Below are positions 35,095 to 46,972 of a stretch of DNA of 64,000 nucleotides, one piece after another (within the stretch, counting starts at the first letter, position 1; each line of letters starts with the position of its first letter). Location: positions 1-64,000 of the forward strand of contig NZ_FNII01000004.1 in NCBI RefSeq assembly GCF_900103865.1. Direction: 5' to 3'. This DNA comes from Vreelandella arcis (GTDB lineage: Bacteria > Pseudomonadota > Gammaproteobacteria > Pseudomonadales > Halomonadaceae). The position numbers and the translations under genes were made by a program. Below the pieces are notes generated by a model, which was given only the letters and a program-made list of their open reading frames with translations, searched no databases and was not told the DNA's origin.

Positions 35095-37632
35095 TTAGAG
35101 GCTGCGCTCGACCTTCACTTGGTCAAAGACTTCGATCTTGTCGCCGACCTGGACATCGTTGTAGTTCTTCACGCCGATGCCACACTCAACGCCGCTACGT
35201 ACTTCCTGAACGTCGTCTTTATAGCGCCGCAGCGATTCGAGCTCGCCTTCGTAGATCACCACGTCATCGCGCAGCACGCGAATCTTCTTGTTACGATGCA
35301 CGGTGCCTTCGACCACCATACAGCCGGCGATCGCGCCGATCTTCGGCGCACGGAAGACGTCGCGGACTTCGGCAATACCGACGATCTCTTCTTTCCACTC
35401 GGGCGCAAGCATACCGCTCATCGCCTGCTTGACCTCGTCGATCAGCTGGTAGATGACGCTGTAGTAGCGCAGATCCAGGCCTTCACGCTCGATGATCTCG
35501 CGAGCGGCGGCGTCGGCACGCACGTTAAAGCCGACAACGATAGCCTCGGAGGCGAGCGCCAGGTTGGCATCGGTACCGGTGATACCGCCCACGCCGGAAG
35601 AAACAACCGCCACTTCGACTTCGTCGGTGGAGAGTTCTTCCAATGCGCCTTTGATGGCTTCCAGCGACCCTTGTACGTCGACTTTCAAGACGATGTTGAC
35701 CTTGGCCACTTCGTCTTGGCCCATCTGGCTGAACATGTTCTCCAGTTTGGCCTTTTGCTGACGCGCCAGACGCACTTCGCGGTACTTGCCTTGACGGAAG
35801 TTAGCCACTTCGCGCGCTTTCTTCTCGTCGGCAACCACCATGAAGTCGTCACCGGCGTCCGGTGTGCCATCCAAGCCTTGGATCTCAACCGGCATGGCCG
35901 GGCCAACCTCATCCACTTGCTTGGCAAGTTCGTTGGTCAGCGCACGGACACGACCGTAGTGCAGACCGGCCAGGACGATATCGCCTTTCTTAAGCGTACC
36001 GTTTTGAACCAGCACGGTTGCCACGGGGCCACGCCCTTTATCCAAACGCGATTCGACCACCACGCCTTTACCAGGCGCTTCCGGTACCGCTTTAAGTTCA
36101 AGCACTTCCGAGACCAGTTGGATTGCTTCCAACAGTTCCTCAATGCCATCGCCGGATTTGGCGGACACGTGGACGAACTGGGTATCGCCACCCCACTCTT
36201 CTGAAATCACGCCGTGCTGCGAGAGTTCGTTACGAATGCGGTCGAAGTCGGCACCCTCTTTGTCGATCTTGTTGACCGCCACTACCATCGGCACGCCCGC
36301 CGCTTTGGAGTGCTCGATCGCCTCAACCGTCTGGGGCATCACACCGTCATCCGCCGCCACGACCAAGATGACCACGTCGGTCGCCTGGGCACCGCGGGCA
36401 CGCATGGCGGTGAACGCCGCGTGACCAGGCGTATCCAGGAACGTCACGCCGCCATGTTCGTCTTCCACATGGTAGGCACCGATATGCTGGGTAATCCCCC
36501 CCGCTTCGCCGGTCGCCACTTTGGCCTTGCGGATATAATCGAGCAGCGAGGTCTTACCATGGTCGACGTGACCCATGACGGTCACGACCGGTGAACGGGT
36601 GATCTCTTCGCCTTCGTAGGAAATACCCTCAAGCATTTCCGTTTCCAGCGCATCATCTTTCACCAGCTTGACTTTATGGCCCATCTCTTCGACGACAATC
36701 GCCGCGGTGTCCTGGTCGATCGTTTGGTTGATCGTCACCGCCGCGCCCATATTGAACATGGCCTTGATCACTTCATTGGCTTTAATCGACATTTTGTCGG
36801 CCAATTCCGCCACGCTGATCGACTCAGGGATCGAGACTTCACGGACAATCGGCTGGGTCGGTTTCTGGAAACCATGCTTGCCATTGCCGCCGGTTGCGCC
36901 ACCGCGACGACCGCCACGACGTTCGGCGCGCTTGGCTTTCTTGCCACCACCACGTTTACGCTCTTCGCGATCACCACGGTCTTCATCGTCACGACGACCT
37001 TTATTTTTCGCCGCGGCTTTCTTAGGTGGCGCGGTACGACGGTCAGAGCGGCCTTCTTTCGGCGGCGCTGGCGGCATATCGTCATTGGACGGCGTGTCGT
37101 CGATTTGAAGCTCGGGCACGTCGACATTAGGCGCTTTTGGCGCAGCCGTTTCAGCCTGCTTTTCCGCCTCTTTACGCGCTGCTTCTTCAGCCGCCTTGGC
37201 TTTTTCAGCCGCCGCTTTTTCGTCCGCTTCACGCGCTTCGCGCGCTTTACTTTCAGCTTCAGCTTCGGCCATATCACCGACTAGCTGACGAGGCCCCGTA
37301 TGCTTGGGCTCAGCTGCTTTCGGCTTGTCTTCTTCGGCACGCTTAACGTAAGTTTTCTTTTTACGAACCTGAACATCAATCGTTTTACCACGCTCGCCGG
37401 TTTTAATTCGGCTGCGCGTCTTACGCGTCAGGGTAATACGGTCTTTGCTTGGCTCGACTTCATCGCCACCGTGGCTTTTCTTCAGAAAATTAAGCAGCGT
37501 GCGCTTATCTTCCTCGGATACCGCATCGTTTTCCGAGGCGTGCTGCAAACCCGCTTGTTTCATCTGCTCTAGCAGGCGAGGCACATCGCGGCCCACCTTT
37601 GTTGCAAAATCTTTAACTGTCATATCTGACAT
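35095..37632 (-). CDS. infB: Translation initiation factor IF-2
   Basis: GTPase that places fMet-tRNA on the 30S subunit and promotes 50S joining. The 845-residue protein has an IF2-N domain, a long charged linker rich in Lys/Glu/Ala and Arg/Gly (about 60-260), a G domain with GHVDHGKTS near 354 and NKID, and C-terminal domains including the fMet-binding beta barrel. Internal in-frame starts that would give shorter isoforms, as in E. coli, may exist but cannot be decided. It lies in the rimP-nusA-infB-rbfA-truB operon. Confidence 0.97.
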   Translation of the reverse strand: MSDMTVKDFATKVGRDVPRLLEQMKQAGLQHASENDAVSEEDKRTLLNFLKKSHGGDEVEPSKDRITLTRKTRSRIKTGERGKTIDVQVRKKKTYVKRAEEDKPKAAEPKHTGPRQLVGDMAEAEAESKAREAREADEKAAAEKAKAAEEAARKEAEKQAETAAPKAPNVDVPELQIDDTPSNDDMPPAPPKEGRSDRRTAPPKKAAAKNKGRRDDEDRGDREERKRGGGKKAKRAERRGGRRGGATGGNGKHGFQKPTQPIVREVSIPESISVAELADKMSIKANEVIKAMFNMGAAVTINQTIDQDTAAIVVEEMGHKVKLVKDDALETEMLEGISYEGEEITRSPVVTVMGHVDHGKTSLLDYIRKAKVATGEAGGITQHIGAYHVEDEHGGVTFLDTPGHAAFTAMRARGAQATDVVILVVAADDGVMPQTVEAIEHSKAAGVPMVVAVNKIDKEGADFDRIRNELSQHGVISEEWGGDTQFVHVSAKSGDGIEELLEAIQLVSEVLELKAVPEAPGKGVVVESRLDKGRGPVATVLVQNGTLKKGDIVLAGLHYGRVRALTNELAKQVDEVGPAMPVEIQGLDGTPDAGDDFMVVADEKKAREVANFRQGKYREVRLARQQKAKLENMFSQMGQDEVAKVNIVLKVDVQGSLEAIKGALEELSTDEVEVAVVSSGVGGITGTDANLALASEAIVVGFNVRADAAAREIIEREGLDLRYYSVIYQLIDEVKQAMSGMLAPEWKEEIVGIAEVRDVFRAPKIGAIAGCMVVEGTVHRNKKIRVLRDDVVIYEGELESLRRYKDDVQEVRSGVECGIGVKNYNDVQVGDKIEVFDQVKVERSL

Positions 37633-37659
37633 AATGACCCTCCTCAGCCCGTGACCTGT

Positions 37660-39174
37660 TTACTGTGTGTTCGAATCCGATGCGTCATCGACTTCAAACC
37701 AGGGCGCACGGGCAGTCATGATCAGTGCCGCTGCGCGCGCTTCGTCCAACTCCTCGATATCGACCAGATCGTCGACAGACTGCTCGGCGAGATCTTCCAT
37801 GGTGACAATGCCACGACTGGCGAAAATGAACGCCAAGTGACGCTCCATGCCGTCCATCGCCAGCAGGTCTTCCGCTGGCTGAGCACCGTCTAGTGCTTCT
37901 TCCGAGGCAATCGCCATCGTCAGCAGCTCGTCTTTCGCACGTGCGCGTAGTTCTTCCACTAGATCCTCATCAAACTCTTCAATTTCGAGCATTTCTTCTA
38001 GCGGTACGTAGGCTACTTCTTCTAAGGTGGTAAACCCTTCGTCTACCAGCAGACGGGCAACATCGTCGTCGACCTGCAAATGCTGCACGAAGGAATCAAC
38101 CAAACTATCTATTTCTTGGTCGTGCTTAGCGTCAGCTTCCTCTTCCGTCATGACGTTGATACGCCAGCCGGTCAGCTCAGAAGCCAAGCGCACGTTCTGG
38201 CCGCTACGGCCAATGGCCTGGGCCAGGTTATCCTGGGCAACGGCAACGTCCATCGCATGGGCATCTTCGTCAACAAGAATAGAGGCCACATCGGCCGGCG
38301 CCATGGCGTTAATCACCAATTGAGCGGGATTGTCGTCCCACAGCACGATATCCACGCGCTCATTTTGCAGTTCCGAAGAGACCGCTTGAACGCGCGAACC
38401 ACGCATGCCCACGCAAGCACCCACCGGGTCGATGCGTCGATCATTGGTTTTCACGGCAATTTTAGCCCGTGAACCGGGGTCGCGTGCCGCGCCTTTAATC
38501 TCAATCAGTTGCTCAGCGATTTCAGGCACTTCAATTTTGAATAGCTCGATAATCAGATCGGGGCTGGTGCGCGATAACTGCAACTGCGCACCGCGAGCCT
38601 CAGGATCGACCTTAACAAGCAGCGCTCGAACCCGCTCGTTCATACGATAGCGTTCGCCATGAATCATTTCATTACGCGGCAAAAACGCTTCAGCGTTGTC
38701 GCCTAAATCAATGATCAAGCCGTCTCGAGTGGTCTTTTTTACAATACCGGCAACCAGCTCTCCTTCACGATCCGTGTATTGACGAACAACTTCGGCACGC
38801 TCGGCTTCACGCACTTTTTGTACGATCACTTGCTTGGCCGTTTGTGCAGCGATACGGCCAAACGAGGCATTTTCGATGCTTTTTTCGACGACATCGCCCA
38901 ACTTCAACGGTGGATCGCGCTGTTCGGCGATGCTTTGTTTAATTTCGTAATCCGGCGTTTCAAACTCGTCGTCTTCTACGACCGTCCAATAGCGGAACGT
39001 CTCGTAATCCCCTGTACGGCGGTCAATATGCACTCGCACGTTGGCTTCTTCTTGCTCAAAACGCTTGCGCGAAGCGCTTGCAAGAGCGGCTTCTACCGCT
39101 TCGAAAATAACGTCGCGAGAAACACCTTTTTCGTTAGAGATCGCGTCAACGACCATTAAAATTTCTTTACTCAT
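37660..39174 (-). CDS. nusA: Transcription termination/antitermination protein NusA
   Basis: RNA polymerase-associated factor affecting pausing, termination and rRNA antitermination (it acts with the boxA seen at 108-123). The 504-residue protein has the N-terminal polymerase-binding domain, S1 (about 135-200), two KH domains (about 230-345; [14 protein letters not shown]), and two acidic C-terminal repeats. That full gammaproteobacterial form is the one with autoinhibition. It follows rimP and precedes infB by 27 bp. Confidence 0.97.
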   Translation of the reverse strand: MSKEILMVVDAISNEKGVSRDVIFEAVEAALASASRKRFEQEEANVRVHIDRRTGDYETFRYWTVVEDDEFETPDYEIKQSIAEQRDPPLKLGDVVEKSIENASFGRIAAQTAKQVIVQKVREAERAEVVRQYTDREGELVAGIVKKTTRDGLIIDLGDNAEAFLPRNEMIHGERYRMNERVRALLVKVDPEARGAQLQLSRTSPDLIIELFKIEVPEIAEQLIEIKGAARDPGSRAKIAVKTNDRRIDPVGACVGMRGSRVQAVSSELQNERVDIVLWDDNPAQLVINAMAPADVASILVDEDAHAMDVAVAQDNLAQAIGRSGQNVRLASELTGWRINVMTEEEADAKHDQEIDSLVDSFVQHLQVDDDVARLLVDEGFTTLEEVAYVPLEEMLEIEEFDEDLVEELRARAKDELLTMAIASEEALDGAQPAEDLLAMDGMERHLAFIFASRGIVTMEDLAEQSVDDLVDIEELDEARAAALIMTARAPWFEVDDASDSNTQ

Positions 39175-39246
39175 GCGTTTGCCTCGCCAGAAAACCTGTC
39201 CTTATGTGCATCGCGCCAGCTGCCTGCCGGCGACCACGCCACCCGG

Positions 39247-39708
39247 TTAATCGTCGTACTGCGGTACGATGTGAGCAGAATCGATGCCCTCAATAGGGAA
39301 ACAAAATTCTTCACCATCCAACTGCAGTAGTATTTCGTCGCCCTCGACACCGACCAGCAACCCCTGAAACTTACGTCGGCCGTCAAAAGGAGCGCGCAGT
39401 TTGAGCGCGATATGATGACCTTGAAAACGGGAAAAATGATCCAGGGTATACAGCGGGCGCGCCATGCCCGGCGAAGACACTTCTAGCCGATACTCTCCTG
39501 GGATGGGATCTTCGACGTCCAGCACCGCGCTGACTTGACGGCTAATATCGGCGCAATCTTCGACATTCACGCCGCTATCGCGCTCAATATAAATGACTAG
39601 TCGCGAGTGCTTACCCTGAGAAAGATGATCGATGCCCCATAGCTCAAAGCCCATGGCAGCGACGACAGGTTCGATCAGCGCGTGCAGCGCCGCATGTTTT
39701 GTGGCCAC
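39247..39708 (-). CDS. rimP: Ribosome maturation factor RimP
   Basis: Needed for 30S subunit assembly. The 153-residue protein begins at a GTG with AGGAG 8 nt upstream. The open frame continues to 39873, but E. coli RimP starts at the equivalent position, and the extra upstream part would run into the tRNA terminator. The family blocks GINVDDCADVS-like (GVNVEDCADISRQVSAVLDVEDP) are split here as GVNVEDCADIS and VLDVEDPIPGEYRLEVSSPG. First protein gene of the nusA-infB operon after tRNA-fMet. Confidence 0.94.
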   Translation of the reverse strand: MATKHAALHALIEPVVAAMGFELWGIDHLSQGKHSRLVIYIERDSGVNVEDCADISRQVSAVLDVEDPIPGEYRLEVSSPGMARPLYTLDHFSRFQGHHIALKLRAPFDGRRKFQGLLVGVEGDEILLQLDGEEFCFPIEGIDSAHIVPQYDD

Positions 39709-39855
39709 AGACAATGCTCCTATAGCCGTTGCATCAGGCACCTGGCCAGGAGACATATAAAAAGCTAGGTGGCTGATTGGCGTTACCCGGGAATGTGTCT
39801 CCGGCAAGCCGATAGACATCCGCCCTTGAGACACGCTTGTTAACGAAAAGCTGCT

Positions 39856-39887
39856 AACAAAAAGCCCCTTCACAGGAAGGGGCTTTT
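39856..39887 (-). terminator. Terminator between tRNA-fMet and rimP
   Basis: Stem AAAAGCCCCTT/AAGGGGCTTTT (39860-39870 with 39877-39887, 6-nt loop) followed on the minus strand by TGTTAG. It lies about 110 nt after the tRNA. Partial read-through must supply the rimP-nusA operon unless another promoter exists in 39709-39855. Confidence 0.8.
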
Positions 39888-39997
39888 CGAAAGAAACCTG
39901 TTACACCAACATGACGTTAAGCATCGGGAAAGCCCTTAACGATGGCAGCGCTTCCTACTACTTGAAGCGTTACGCATGATTGCTTATCGCCAGAAAG

Positions 39998-40074
<77 letters not shown>

Positions 40075-40274
40075 TCAATCTAGGTCGACGATAATAGACG
40101 CTTAAGGTTAATTCGTCAAGCTGTCTTTTATCGTGATCGACTTAACTATTATCTCTAGCACTACGTTTGGTATGCAAATGACGCAAACAACAGTGGCTTC
40201 GAGAACAACAGCCATTTCACGCTACGCGTGATAACACTAGCTATATCTGGGAACTGGAGAACCAGCGCATCAGA

Positions 40275-40361
40275 TGGTGCCGAAGGCGGGACTTGAACCC
40301 GCACGACCGTAAGGTCACTACCCCCTCAAGATAGCGTGTCTACCAATTCCACCACTTCGGC
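40275..40361 (-). tRNA. leuU: tRNA-Leu (GAG)
   Basis: 87-nt class II tRNA with encoded CCA. The acceptor stem is GCCGAAG/CTTCGGC. The anticodon arm CTATC-TTGAGGG-GGTAG gives anticodon GAG, and a long variable arm (GACCTTACGGTC) is present. It sits downstream of secG and upstream of tRNA-fMet, as E. coli leuU does. Confidence 0.97.
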
Positions 40362-40395
40362 ATCAGGGGAGGCTGAAGAAAGCAAGATCAATCAG

Positions 40396-40797
40396 TTACT
40401 CGCTACTTTCCTCTAGCACTGGCGCGGCATTATCCGGACTTTCATTGCTGCCGTCAAGCACTGGCGCGTCACTACCCGAACTTTCATCACTGTCGTCAAG
40501 CACCGGGGCATTTTGCTGCTGCTCAATCAGGTTTGCATCAGGAATGCCCGCTTCCGGGGCTTGCCCTGCCTGAGTAGCAAAGTAGGCCAGCGCCATTGAG
40601 GTGACGAAAAAACCCGCCGCAAGGATGGCCGTGAACCGCGACAGGAAATTACCGCTACCGCGAGAACCAAACACCGTTTGCGACGCACCGCCGCCAAAAG
40701 CGGCCCCTGCTTCGGCACCTTTACCCTGCTGAAGCAGAATGAGAACAACCAAGGCGATCGCAATCACCACGTGGATCATAAGAATTGCAACTTGCAT
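40396..40797 (-). CDS. secG: Preprotein translocase subunit SecG
   Basis: Small membrane subunit of the SecYEG channel. The 133-residue protein has two transmembrane helices (about 4-23 and 54-74) and the family motif LLQQGKGAEAGAAFGGGASQTVFGSRGSGNFL. That string is conserved as QQGKGAEAG and FGSRGSGNFL. The C-terminus is an acidic low-complexity tail built from three 14-residue repeats, so it is about 20 residues longer than E. coli SecG. The ATG at 40797 has AGGAT about 8 nt upstream; the frame to 40857 overlaps tpiA and is not used. tRNA-Leu follows. Confidence 0.95.
   Translation of the reverse strand: MQVAILMIHVVIAIALVVLILLQQGKGAEAGAAFGGGASQTVFGSRGSGNFLSRFTAILAAGFFVTSMALAYFATQAGQAPEAGIPDANLIEQQQNAPVLDDSDESSGSDAPVLDGSNESPDNAAPVLEESSE
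40415..40512 (-). repeat. 42-bp tandem repeat in the secG 3' end
   Basis: Two full and one partial copies of a 42-bp unit start at 40415, 40457 and 40499. They encode APVLDDSDESSGSD, APVLDGSNESPDNA and APVLEESSE. In-frame unit length preserves the reading frame if copy number changes. Confidence 0.8.
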
Positions 40798-40801
40798 GGC
40801 G

Positions 40802-41551
40802 TTATCCTGCTGACTGACAAATAGCGTAAAAATCGTCGGTTTTGAGCGAAGCACCACCCACTAAACCGCCGTCGATGTCCGGCTGAGCAAGTAGCTCAGC
40901 CGCATTGTTTGCGTTCATACTGCCGCCGTAAAGCAGCTTAAGCTGCTCGGCGAGCGTTTTGTCGAACGAGGCCTGATAGGAACGAATACCGGCCATCACG
41001 TCCTGAGCCTGCTCAGGGGTGGCGGTGCGCCCGGTTCCAATCGCCCATACTGGCTCGTAAGCGACGACTACCTGGTAACGTTGCACTGGCTCCAAACGTG
41101 CCATTACATACCCTACTTGGCGCAGCACAACCTCCATGGTGTTACCTGCATCGCGTTCTTCAAGCGATTCACCCACGCAAAGAATCGGTATCATCCCCAC
41201 CTCTAACGCGGCAATAAGGCGATCAAACACCTCTTCATCGCTTTCCCGATAGAGCTGGCGTCGCTCTGAATGTCCTACCAGAACGTAGGCCACATCAAAC
41301 TCTTTAAGCATCCGGCCGCTAACTTCACCCGTATGCGCACCTGAGTGTTGAGGATTAAGCGTCTGCGCGCCTAGTTGCAACGGCGTATTCGCAAAAGCGT
41401 TACGCGCTGCCTCCAAATAGGGAAACGGCGGGATCACGACCACGTCGACGCCATCAGGCAATTTTGCGGCGGCGAACGCGTCGCCAAAGGCATCAATCAG
41501 CGCCGTCGAACCGTTCATCTTCCAGTTACCGGCGATTAATGGCGTACGCAT
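40802..41551 (-). CDS. tpiA: Triosephosphate isomerase
   Basis: Interconverts dihydroxyacetone phosphate and glyceraldehyde-3-phosphate in glycolysis and gluconeogenesis. The 249-residue TIM barrel has the active-site lysine in GNWKMNG (K11), the electrophilic histidine in VLVGHSERR, the catalytic glutamate in AYEPVWAIGTG and the phosphate-binding GGSM segment. It sits between glmM and secG, a pseudomonad-like placement. It is 4 bp from secG. Confidence 0.97.
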   Translation of the reverse strand: MRTPLIAGNWKMNGSTALIDAFGDAFAAAKLPDGVDVVVIPPFPYLEAARNAFANTPLQLGAQTLNPQHSGAHTGEVSGRMLKEFDVAYVLVGHSERRQLYRESDEEVFDRLIAALEVGMIPILCVGESLEERDAGNTMEVVLRQVGYVMARLEPVQRYQVVVAYEPVWAIGTGRTATPEQAQDVMAGIRSYQASFDKTLAEQLKLLYGGSMNANNAAELLAQPDIDGGLVGGASLKTDDFYAICQSAG

Positions 41552-41631
41552 TGACTCTCCTCACACAAGGTGGAGCGAAATGGTATAGGAGCGGACTTGT
41601 CAAGACAACCGCTGTTGTTTGCATGACGGTG

Positions 41632-42981
41632 CTATTTGAGCAACGTCTTCACCTGATCCGCCAACTTAATAGCCAGTTGGTCAACATCGAGATGCGCGCG
41701 CCCTTCTACCATAACGCGAATAAGCGGCTCTGTTCCTGAGGCCCTAAGCAGCACGCGCCCCTCATCACCCAACTCGCTTTCGAGGGCCGCGACCGCCTGC
41801 TGTAACGGCTCAGAGGCCATCACTTCTTTGGCATTCGTACCGGCAGGTAAGCGAACATTGACCAGCGATTGGGGCACTTTTTCCAAGCCTTTCAGCAGCA
41901 TTGGTAACGGCTGCTGTTCGCGCATCATTAGCGCAAGCACCTGGAGCGCTGATACGATGCCGTCACCGGTCGTCTGCACATGGCTACACAAAATATGGCC
42001 CGATGACTCACCGCCCAACTCCCATTGGTTGGCCGCCATACGCTCCATCACGAAGCGGTCACCGACGCTGGCACGTTCAAAAGGTATGCCCATCTTTTCC
42101 AGCGCCATCGCCAAACCAAAATTGCTCATCAGCGTACCCACCACGCCACCTTCGAGCAAACCACGCGCCTGACGATCCCGAGCAATCAGATAGAGAATAT
42201 CGTCACCGTCAACTTCACGACCATCGGAATCGACCAATAATACCCGGTCACCATCGCCGTCGAAGGCAATACCCAGATCAGCGCCTTGCTGAATCACCGC
42301 CGCGCGTAACGCCGCTGGATGCGTCGAACCCACCTGCTGATTAATATTCAAGCCGTCAGGTGAGCCACCAATGACGCTAACCTCAGCTCCCAACTCACGA
42401 AACACACTCGGCGCTATGTGATAGGTAGCGCCATGAGCGCAGTCGAGCACAATGGTTAAGCCATGAAGACTAAGGCGATCCGGCAACGTCGATTTACAAA
42501 ATTCAATATAGCGGCCGGCAGCATCATCAATGCGCATCGCCTTACCTAACTGAGCCGCATCCGCTGTCGTTAACGGCGCTTCCAACATGGCCTCGATACG
42601 ATCTTCGGTGGCGTCCGGTAGCTTTTTGCCTTCTGCCGAAAAAAACTTGATGCCATTATCCTCAAAGGGATTATGCGAGGCCGAAATGACAATGCCTGCA
42701 TCGGCGCGAAAAGTGCGCGTTAAATAAGCAATGCCAGGCGTGGGCATCGGGCCCAATAAGGCGACGTCCACACCCGCCGCAGACAGCCCTGACTCCAACG
42801 CGGACTCAAACATATAGCCTGAGATACGCGTATCTTTACCAATCAGCACGCGAGTACGGCCCTTTTCACGGCGCAGCACCTGTCCTGCCGCCCACCCCAG
42901 CTTAAGCATAAAATCGGCCGTAATTGGCGGTTGGCCTACCGTGCCCCGAATACCGTCGGTGCCAAAATAGCGTCTTGTCAT
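41632..42981 (-). CDS. glmM: Phosphoglucosamine mutase
   Basis: Converts glucosamine-6-phosphate to glucosamine-1-phosphate for UDP-GlcNAc, a precursor of peptidoglycan and lipopolysaccharide. The 449-residue protein has the phosphoserine loop ISASHNP, the metal-binding DGDGDR loop and the C-terminal phosphate-binding [12 protein letters not shown]. Its start overlaps the folP stop by 4 nt (ATGA), so it is coupled to folP as in E. coli (ftsH-folP-glmM). Confidence 0.97.
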   Translation of the reverse strand: MTRRYFGTDGIRGTVGQPPITADFMLKLGWAAGQVLRREKGRTRVLIGKDTRISGYMFESALESGLSAAGVDVALLGPMPTPGIAYLTRTFRADAGIVISASHNPFEDNGIKFFSAEGKKLPDATEDRIEAMLEAPLTTADAAQLGKAMRIDDAAGRYIEFCKSTLPDRLSLHGLTIVLDCAHGATYHIAPSVFRELGAEVSVIGGSPDGLNINQQVGSTHPAALRAAVIQQGADLGIAFDGDGDRVLLVDSDGREVDGDDILYLIARDRQARGLLEGGVVGTLMSNFGLAMALEKMGIPFERASVGDRFVMERMAANQWELGGESSGHILCSHVQTTGDGIVSALQVLALMMREQQPLPMLLKGLEKVPQSLVNVRLPAGTNAKEVMASEPLQQAVAALESELGDEGRVLLRASGTEPLIRVMVEGRAHLDVDQLAIKLADQVKTLLK

Positions 42982-43898
42982 GCGTTATTCTCCTTATTAT
43001 TGGCGGCTGGCTCACAGCCCTCCTGTAGCACAGCCCACGCCATATTGACGGCATCTACCGTTGACCCCACATCGTGAACCCGCACGATGCTAGCCCCCCG
43101 TTCAACCGCCATCGCCGCTAGCGCCAGCCCACCTGCAAGTCGCTCATCAACCGAGCGACCCAGCACTTTTCCGATCATGCTTTTGCGCGACATCCCAACC
43201 AGAACCGGCAGGGCCAATGACTGCAGCACGTCCATCTGGTTAAGCAAACGCAAATTATGCTCAACGGTTTTACCAAAGCCAAACCCCGGATCCACCAGCA
43301 GGCGATGACGACGCAACCCTGCGGCTTCACACTCAGCGACTCGCGCCGCAAGATACTCAACGACCGCCTCTTCAATCGGCTTCTCGTAGGCGGGCGATTG
43401 TTGCATATTTTGCGGCTCGCCCTGGCGGTGCATCAAGCACACTGGAAGCCCACTGCCGGTGGCAGCCGCCAGAGCACCATCCCGCTCCAGCGAACGGACA
43501 TCATTAATCATCCCAGCCCCTAGCGACCCTGCTTCGCGCATCACCACCGGGCAACTGGTATCCACTGAAACCAGCGCATCCAACTCGTGCACCAGCGTCT
43601 CGACCACCGGTGCGACGCGATCAAGCTCTTGTTGCCCGCTGACAGGCGTCGCGCCCGGACGGGTCGACTCACCGCCAACATCAATGATCGACGCGCCTTC
43701 AGCCAGCATTTGCTCGGCACGACGCAATGCATCGTCTAATGCCACATGCTGCCCGCCGTCCGAGAAGGAATCCGGGGTAACGTTCAAAACCCCCATAACA
43801 CGGGGGAAAGACAGATCGAGCAGATGCCGACCGCAGCGCAGCTGTGAATGAGACTGCGTCAGCGGGGTCGATGGGGTAGGACGTGCCGTAAAAGTCAT
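42978..43898 (-). CDS. folP: Dihydropteroate synthase
   Basis: Condenses hydroxymethyl-dihydropterin pyrophosphate (the FolK product) with p-aminobenzoate; the target of sulfonamides. The 306-residue TIM barrel shows [25 protein letters not shown], a DPGFGFGKT loop and the C-terminal RVHDV. The ATG at 43898 has AGGCGA upstream and gives a reasonable N-terminus, though it is about 20 residues longer before the barrel than E. coli FolP; the frame to 43946 is not needed. It is 104 nt after ftsH, behind a terminator. Confidence 0.95.
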   Translation of the reverse strand: MTFTARPTPSTPLTQSHSQLRCGRHLLDLSFPRVMGVLNVTPDSFSDGGQHVALDDALRRAEQMLAEGASIIDVGGESTRPGATPVSGQQELDRVAPVVETLVHELDALVSVDTSCPVVMREAGSLGAGMINDVRSLERDGALAAATGSGLPVCLMHRQGEPQNMQQSPAYEKPIEEAVVEYLAARVAECEAAGLRRHRLLVDPGFGFGKTVEHNLRLLNQMDVLQSLALPVLVGMSRKSMIGKVLGRSVDERLAGGLALAAMAVERGASIVRVHDVGSTVDAVNMAWAVLQEGCEPAANNKENNA

Positions 43899-43946
43899 GC
43901 TGTCGCCTGGTCGAAAAAAACGTATTGCGTTAAGACTACACAGCAT

Positions 43947-43976
43947 AACAAAAAGGCGTCCCCTTGGGGACGCCTT
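43947..43976 (-). terminator. Intrinsic terminator of ftsH
   Basis: 11-bp perfect stem (43953-43963 with 43966-43976; AAGGCGTCCCC arm) with a 2-nt nominal loop, followed on the minus strand by TTTTGTTATG. It separates ftsH from folP. Confidence 0.9.
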
Positions 43977-44002
43977 AGCGTTGCGGCTAGCTCAACAGCC
44001 CA

Positions 44003-46003
44003 TCAGGGGCCAGCCGGCCCGCCTAGTGGGTCGGAAGGCCGACGACGCGGCTCTTCGTCATCGGTGTCTCCACCGTCGCCTGGCTTATCGCCACCGCTCG
44101 TATCGGCAGAAGCGGAAGCTGACTGATCGCCGGCGGCAGGCGTTCCACCACCCGGTGAATCACCGTCATTCCAGCCTTCCGGCGGACGCGGATTGCGACC
44201 ATCCATAATATCTTTCAGTTGGTCGGCGTCGATGGTTTCGTATTTCATCAGCGCTTCCGCCATCGCGTCGAGCTTATCGCGATTGTCCGTCAAGATTTTG
44301 CGAGCCTGCTCGTAGCAGTCATCGATAATCTTGCGAACCTCCTTATCGAGGCGCGTGGTGGTTTCGCCAGATTTCATCTTGCCGCCACCCTGACCCGGGG
44401 CACCGAGGAATTGATGAGACTCATCCTCGTCGTACATGATCGGACCCATTTCGTCCGACAAGCCCCACTTGGCGACCATATTGTGGGCAAGCTCAGTAGC
44501 ACGCTTGATATCGTTAGACGCCCCAGTGGTCACACCGTTGGGCCCCAGCGTCATCTCTTCGGCAATACGCCCACCGAATAACGAACAAATCTGGCTCAAA
44601 ATCTGCTGACGGGACAGGCTGTAACGATCTTCTTCCGGAAGGAACATGGTCACACCCAACGCGCGACCCCGCGGAATAATTGTCACTTTATACACCGGGT
44701 CATGGTCAGCCGCGACCAAGCCGATAATGGCGTGACCTGACTCGTGATAAGCCGTATTAAGCTTCTCTTTATCGGTCATGACCATGGATTTGCGCTCAGC
44801 GCCCATCAAGATCTTGTCTTTGGCCAAATCCAACTCTTCCATGCTCACTAACCGCTTGTTGCGGCGAGCAGCAAACAAGGCCGCCTCATTGACCAAGTTG
44901 GCCAGATCAGCACCGGAGAAGCCGGGCGTACCTCGAGCAATTATTTGCGGCTTAACATCATCGCCCAGCGGCACCTTACGCAAGTGCACACCCAAGATAT
45001 GCTCGCGTCCGCGAATATCCGGTAAGCCAACGGTCACCTGACGGTCGAAGCGACCCGGGCGCAGTAACGCAGGGTCAAGCACGTCGGGACGGTTGGTGGC
45101 CGCGATGACGATAACGCCTTCGTTTGCCTCAAAACCGTCCATCTCAACCAGCAGCTGGTTCAGCGTCTGCTCGCGCTCGTCGTTACCGCCACCCATGCCA
45201 GCACCACGCGAACGACCGACCGCGTCAATCTCATCGATAAAGATGATGCATGGCGCCTGCTTTTTGGCCTGCTCAAACATGTCGCGCACACGAGATGCAC
45301 CGACACCTACGAACATTTCCACGAAGTCAGAGCCAGAGATGGAGAAAAACGGCACTTTGGCTTCGCCCGCGATAGACTTAGCCAGCAGCGTTTTACCCGT
45401 ACCTGGCGGGCCCACCATCAATACGCCACGGGGAATGGTGCCGCCCAGACGCTGAAACTTGGTAGGGTCGCGTAGGAAGTCAACCAGCTCTTCCACTTCT
45501 TCCTTGGCTTCATCGCAGCCTGCGACGTCAGAGAAAGTGGTCTTAATCTGGTCTTGGGAGAGCAACTTCGCTTTGGACTTGCCAAAGCTCATTGGCCCGC
45601 CTTTACCGCCACCGGCACCACCCTGCATTTGGCGCATAAAGAACATAAAGATGGCCAAAATCAGCAGAATCGGGAAGCTGGCAATCAGCAGACGCGTCCA
45701 GATACTTTGCTGCTCCGGCGCTTTACCAATGACCGTAACGTCGTTGCTCAGCAGATCATCCATCAGCTTAGGATCTTCTGCTGAGGGACGAATCGTCTGG
45801 AACTGCGAACCATCCGTACGCTCACCGGAGATGGTGTAGCCGTCAATGGTCACGCTACGTACTTGCTGTTCCTGCACCTGCTCAACGAACTGAGTATAGT
45901 TCATTGTTTGGGGCGCACTTTCTGTACTGAAATTATTGAACACTGTCAGTAGCACGGCCGCGATGACCAACCACAGAATCAGGTTCTTTGCCATATCGTT
46001 CAA
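44003..46003 (-). CDS. ftsH: ATP-dependent zinc metalloprotease FtsH
   Basis: Membrane-anchored AAA+ protease that degrades misfolded membrane proteins and regulators such as sigma-32 and LpxC. The 666-residue protein has transmembrane helices at about 5-24 and 106-126, AAA motifs GPPGTGKT and [11 protein letters not shown], and the zinc motif HESGH. The likely start is a TTG at 46003, with GAGGG 7 nt upstream, giving [12 protein letters not shown]. An ATG three codons later (45994) is the alternative. The C-terminal tail is Gly/Asp/Pro rich. It follows rlmE, as in E. coli. Confidence 0.95.
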   Translation of the reverse strand: MNDMAKNLILWLVIAAVLLTVFNNFSTESAPQTMNYTQFVEQVQEQQVRSVTIDGYTISGERTDGSQFQTIRPSAEDPKLMDDLLSNDVTVIGKAPEQQSIWTRLLIASFPILLILAIFMFFMRQMQGGAGGGKGGPMSFGKSKAKLLSQDQIKTTFSDVAGCDEAKEEVEELVDFLRDPTKFQRLGGTIPRGVLMVGPPGTGKTLLAKSIAGEAKVPFFSISGSDFVEMFVGVGASRVRDMFEQAKKQAPCIIFIDEIDAVGRSRGAGMGGGNDEREQTLNQLLVEMDGFEANEGVIVIAATNRPDVLDPALLRPGRFDRQVTVGLPDIRGREHILGVHLRKVPLGDDVKPQIIARGTPGFSGADLANLVNEAALFAARRNKRLVSMEELDLAKDKILMGAERKSMVMTDKEKLNTAYHESGHAIIGLVAADHDPVYKVTIIPRGRALGVTMFLPEEDRYSLSRQQILSQICSLFGGRIAEEMTLGPNGVTTGASNDIKRATELAHNMVAKWGLSDEMGPIMYDEDESHQFLGAPGQGGGKMKSGETTTRLDKEVRKIIDDCYEQARKILTDNRDKLDAMAEALMKYETIDADQLKDIMDGRNPRPPEGWNDGDSPGGGTPAAGDQSASASADTSGGDKPGDGGDTDDEEPRRRPSDPLGGPAGP

Positions 46004-46205
46004 GGGGCTACCCTCATTACAAGAATCTGTCAGTTAAACCCTAAAACTAAGACCTTACACAAGCCTCAAGGGTTCAACCATTGCCAAGACGTATAATGCC
46101 TTGGGCCATCTGCGCCACATTCGCCTATGAGACCAATGTGACACACTTTGCAACTGTCTGTCTGGCTATCGCGATGATAAATCTTGACGATGAATCGCTC
46201 GCTGG

Positions 46206-46856
46206 TCATTGACCACGAAACCCCTCCGCTAACAGATATACTTCCCGGGAGCGTGCTCGCGATGCCTCGGGTTTACGCGTTACAACGCGCTTAAAACTGT
46301 TACGCAGCTCTTTTAAATAGCTGTCGAATCCTTCGCCCTGAAACACCTTGACTAGCAAACTTCCGCCCGGCGAAAGCGCTTCCCGCGCCAGCTCAAGGGC
46401 CAATTCTACCAAATACATCGCTTGCGGCTGATCGATTGCCGCCATACCACTCATATTGGGGGCCATGTCCGACATCACAAGGTCTACGGGACGATTTCCT
46501 AAGCGCTCAAGAATAGCATTAAGCACTGACTCTTCTGTAAAGTCGCCCTGGATAAAGTCTACGTCCGCGAGCCCATCCATCTCAAGAATATCGGAAGCAA
46601 TCACCATGCCCTGTGGCCCTACCTTCTCAGCGGCAATCTGACTCCACCCGCCTGGCGCAGCCCCCAGGTCAATGACCGTCATGCCGGGGCGCAGCAGCTT
46701 ATCCTTTGCGTCAATCTCAAGCAGCTTGTAGCTGGCCCGAGAACGATAACCGTCCTGCCAGCTTTGTTTGACATAAGGATCGTCAAAATGCTCTTTCATC
46801 CAGCTTGCGCTGGTTTTGCTTGATGGGCGCTTACGGCCCGTTGGCGTTTGCTGCAT
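46206..46856 (-). CDS. rlmE: 23S rRNA (uridine(2552)-2'-O)-methyltransferase RlmE
   Basis: Heat-shock methyltransferase that modifies U2552 in the peptidyl-transferase A loop during late 50S assembly. The 216-residue protein has the SAM motif [13 protein letters not shown], the substrate segment SDMAPNMSG and the catalytic K-D-K-E set (K of SYKLLEI, D of SDMAP, K of [11 protein letters not shown] of SREVY). The ATG at 46856 matches the family; the frame to 47003 would overlap yhbY. The ribosome site is weak. It is divergent from yhbY and upstream of ftsH by 202 bp. Confidence 0.95.
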   Translation of the reverse strand: MQQTPTGRKRPSSKTSASWMKEHFDDPYVKQSWQDGYRSRASYKLLEIDAKDKLLRPGMTVIDLGAAPGGWSQIAAEKVGPQGMVIASDILEMDGLADVDFIQGDFTEESVLNAILERLGNRPVDLVMSDMAPNMSGMAAIDQPQAMYLVELALELAREALSPGGSLLVKVFQGEGFDSYLKELRNSFKRVVTRKPEASRARSREVYLLAEGFRGQ

Positions 46857-46972
46857 GGAAAAATCTAACAGTGAGTAAGGTGCGATGGGCGCTTTCACTC
46901 GATGTCTTTCACTCGGTGGCGTTTCACCGTAAGATGGAACGTTAAGCGCAAACTGGGATACCGCAAGATACC

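Noticed and set aside
35080-36204. 374-codon plus-strand open frame opposite infB
   Set aside because: It lies wholly antisense to infB, lacks a ribosome site and any family motif, and results from the high-GC codon pattern of infB.
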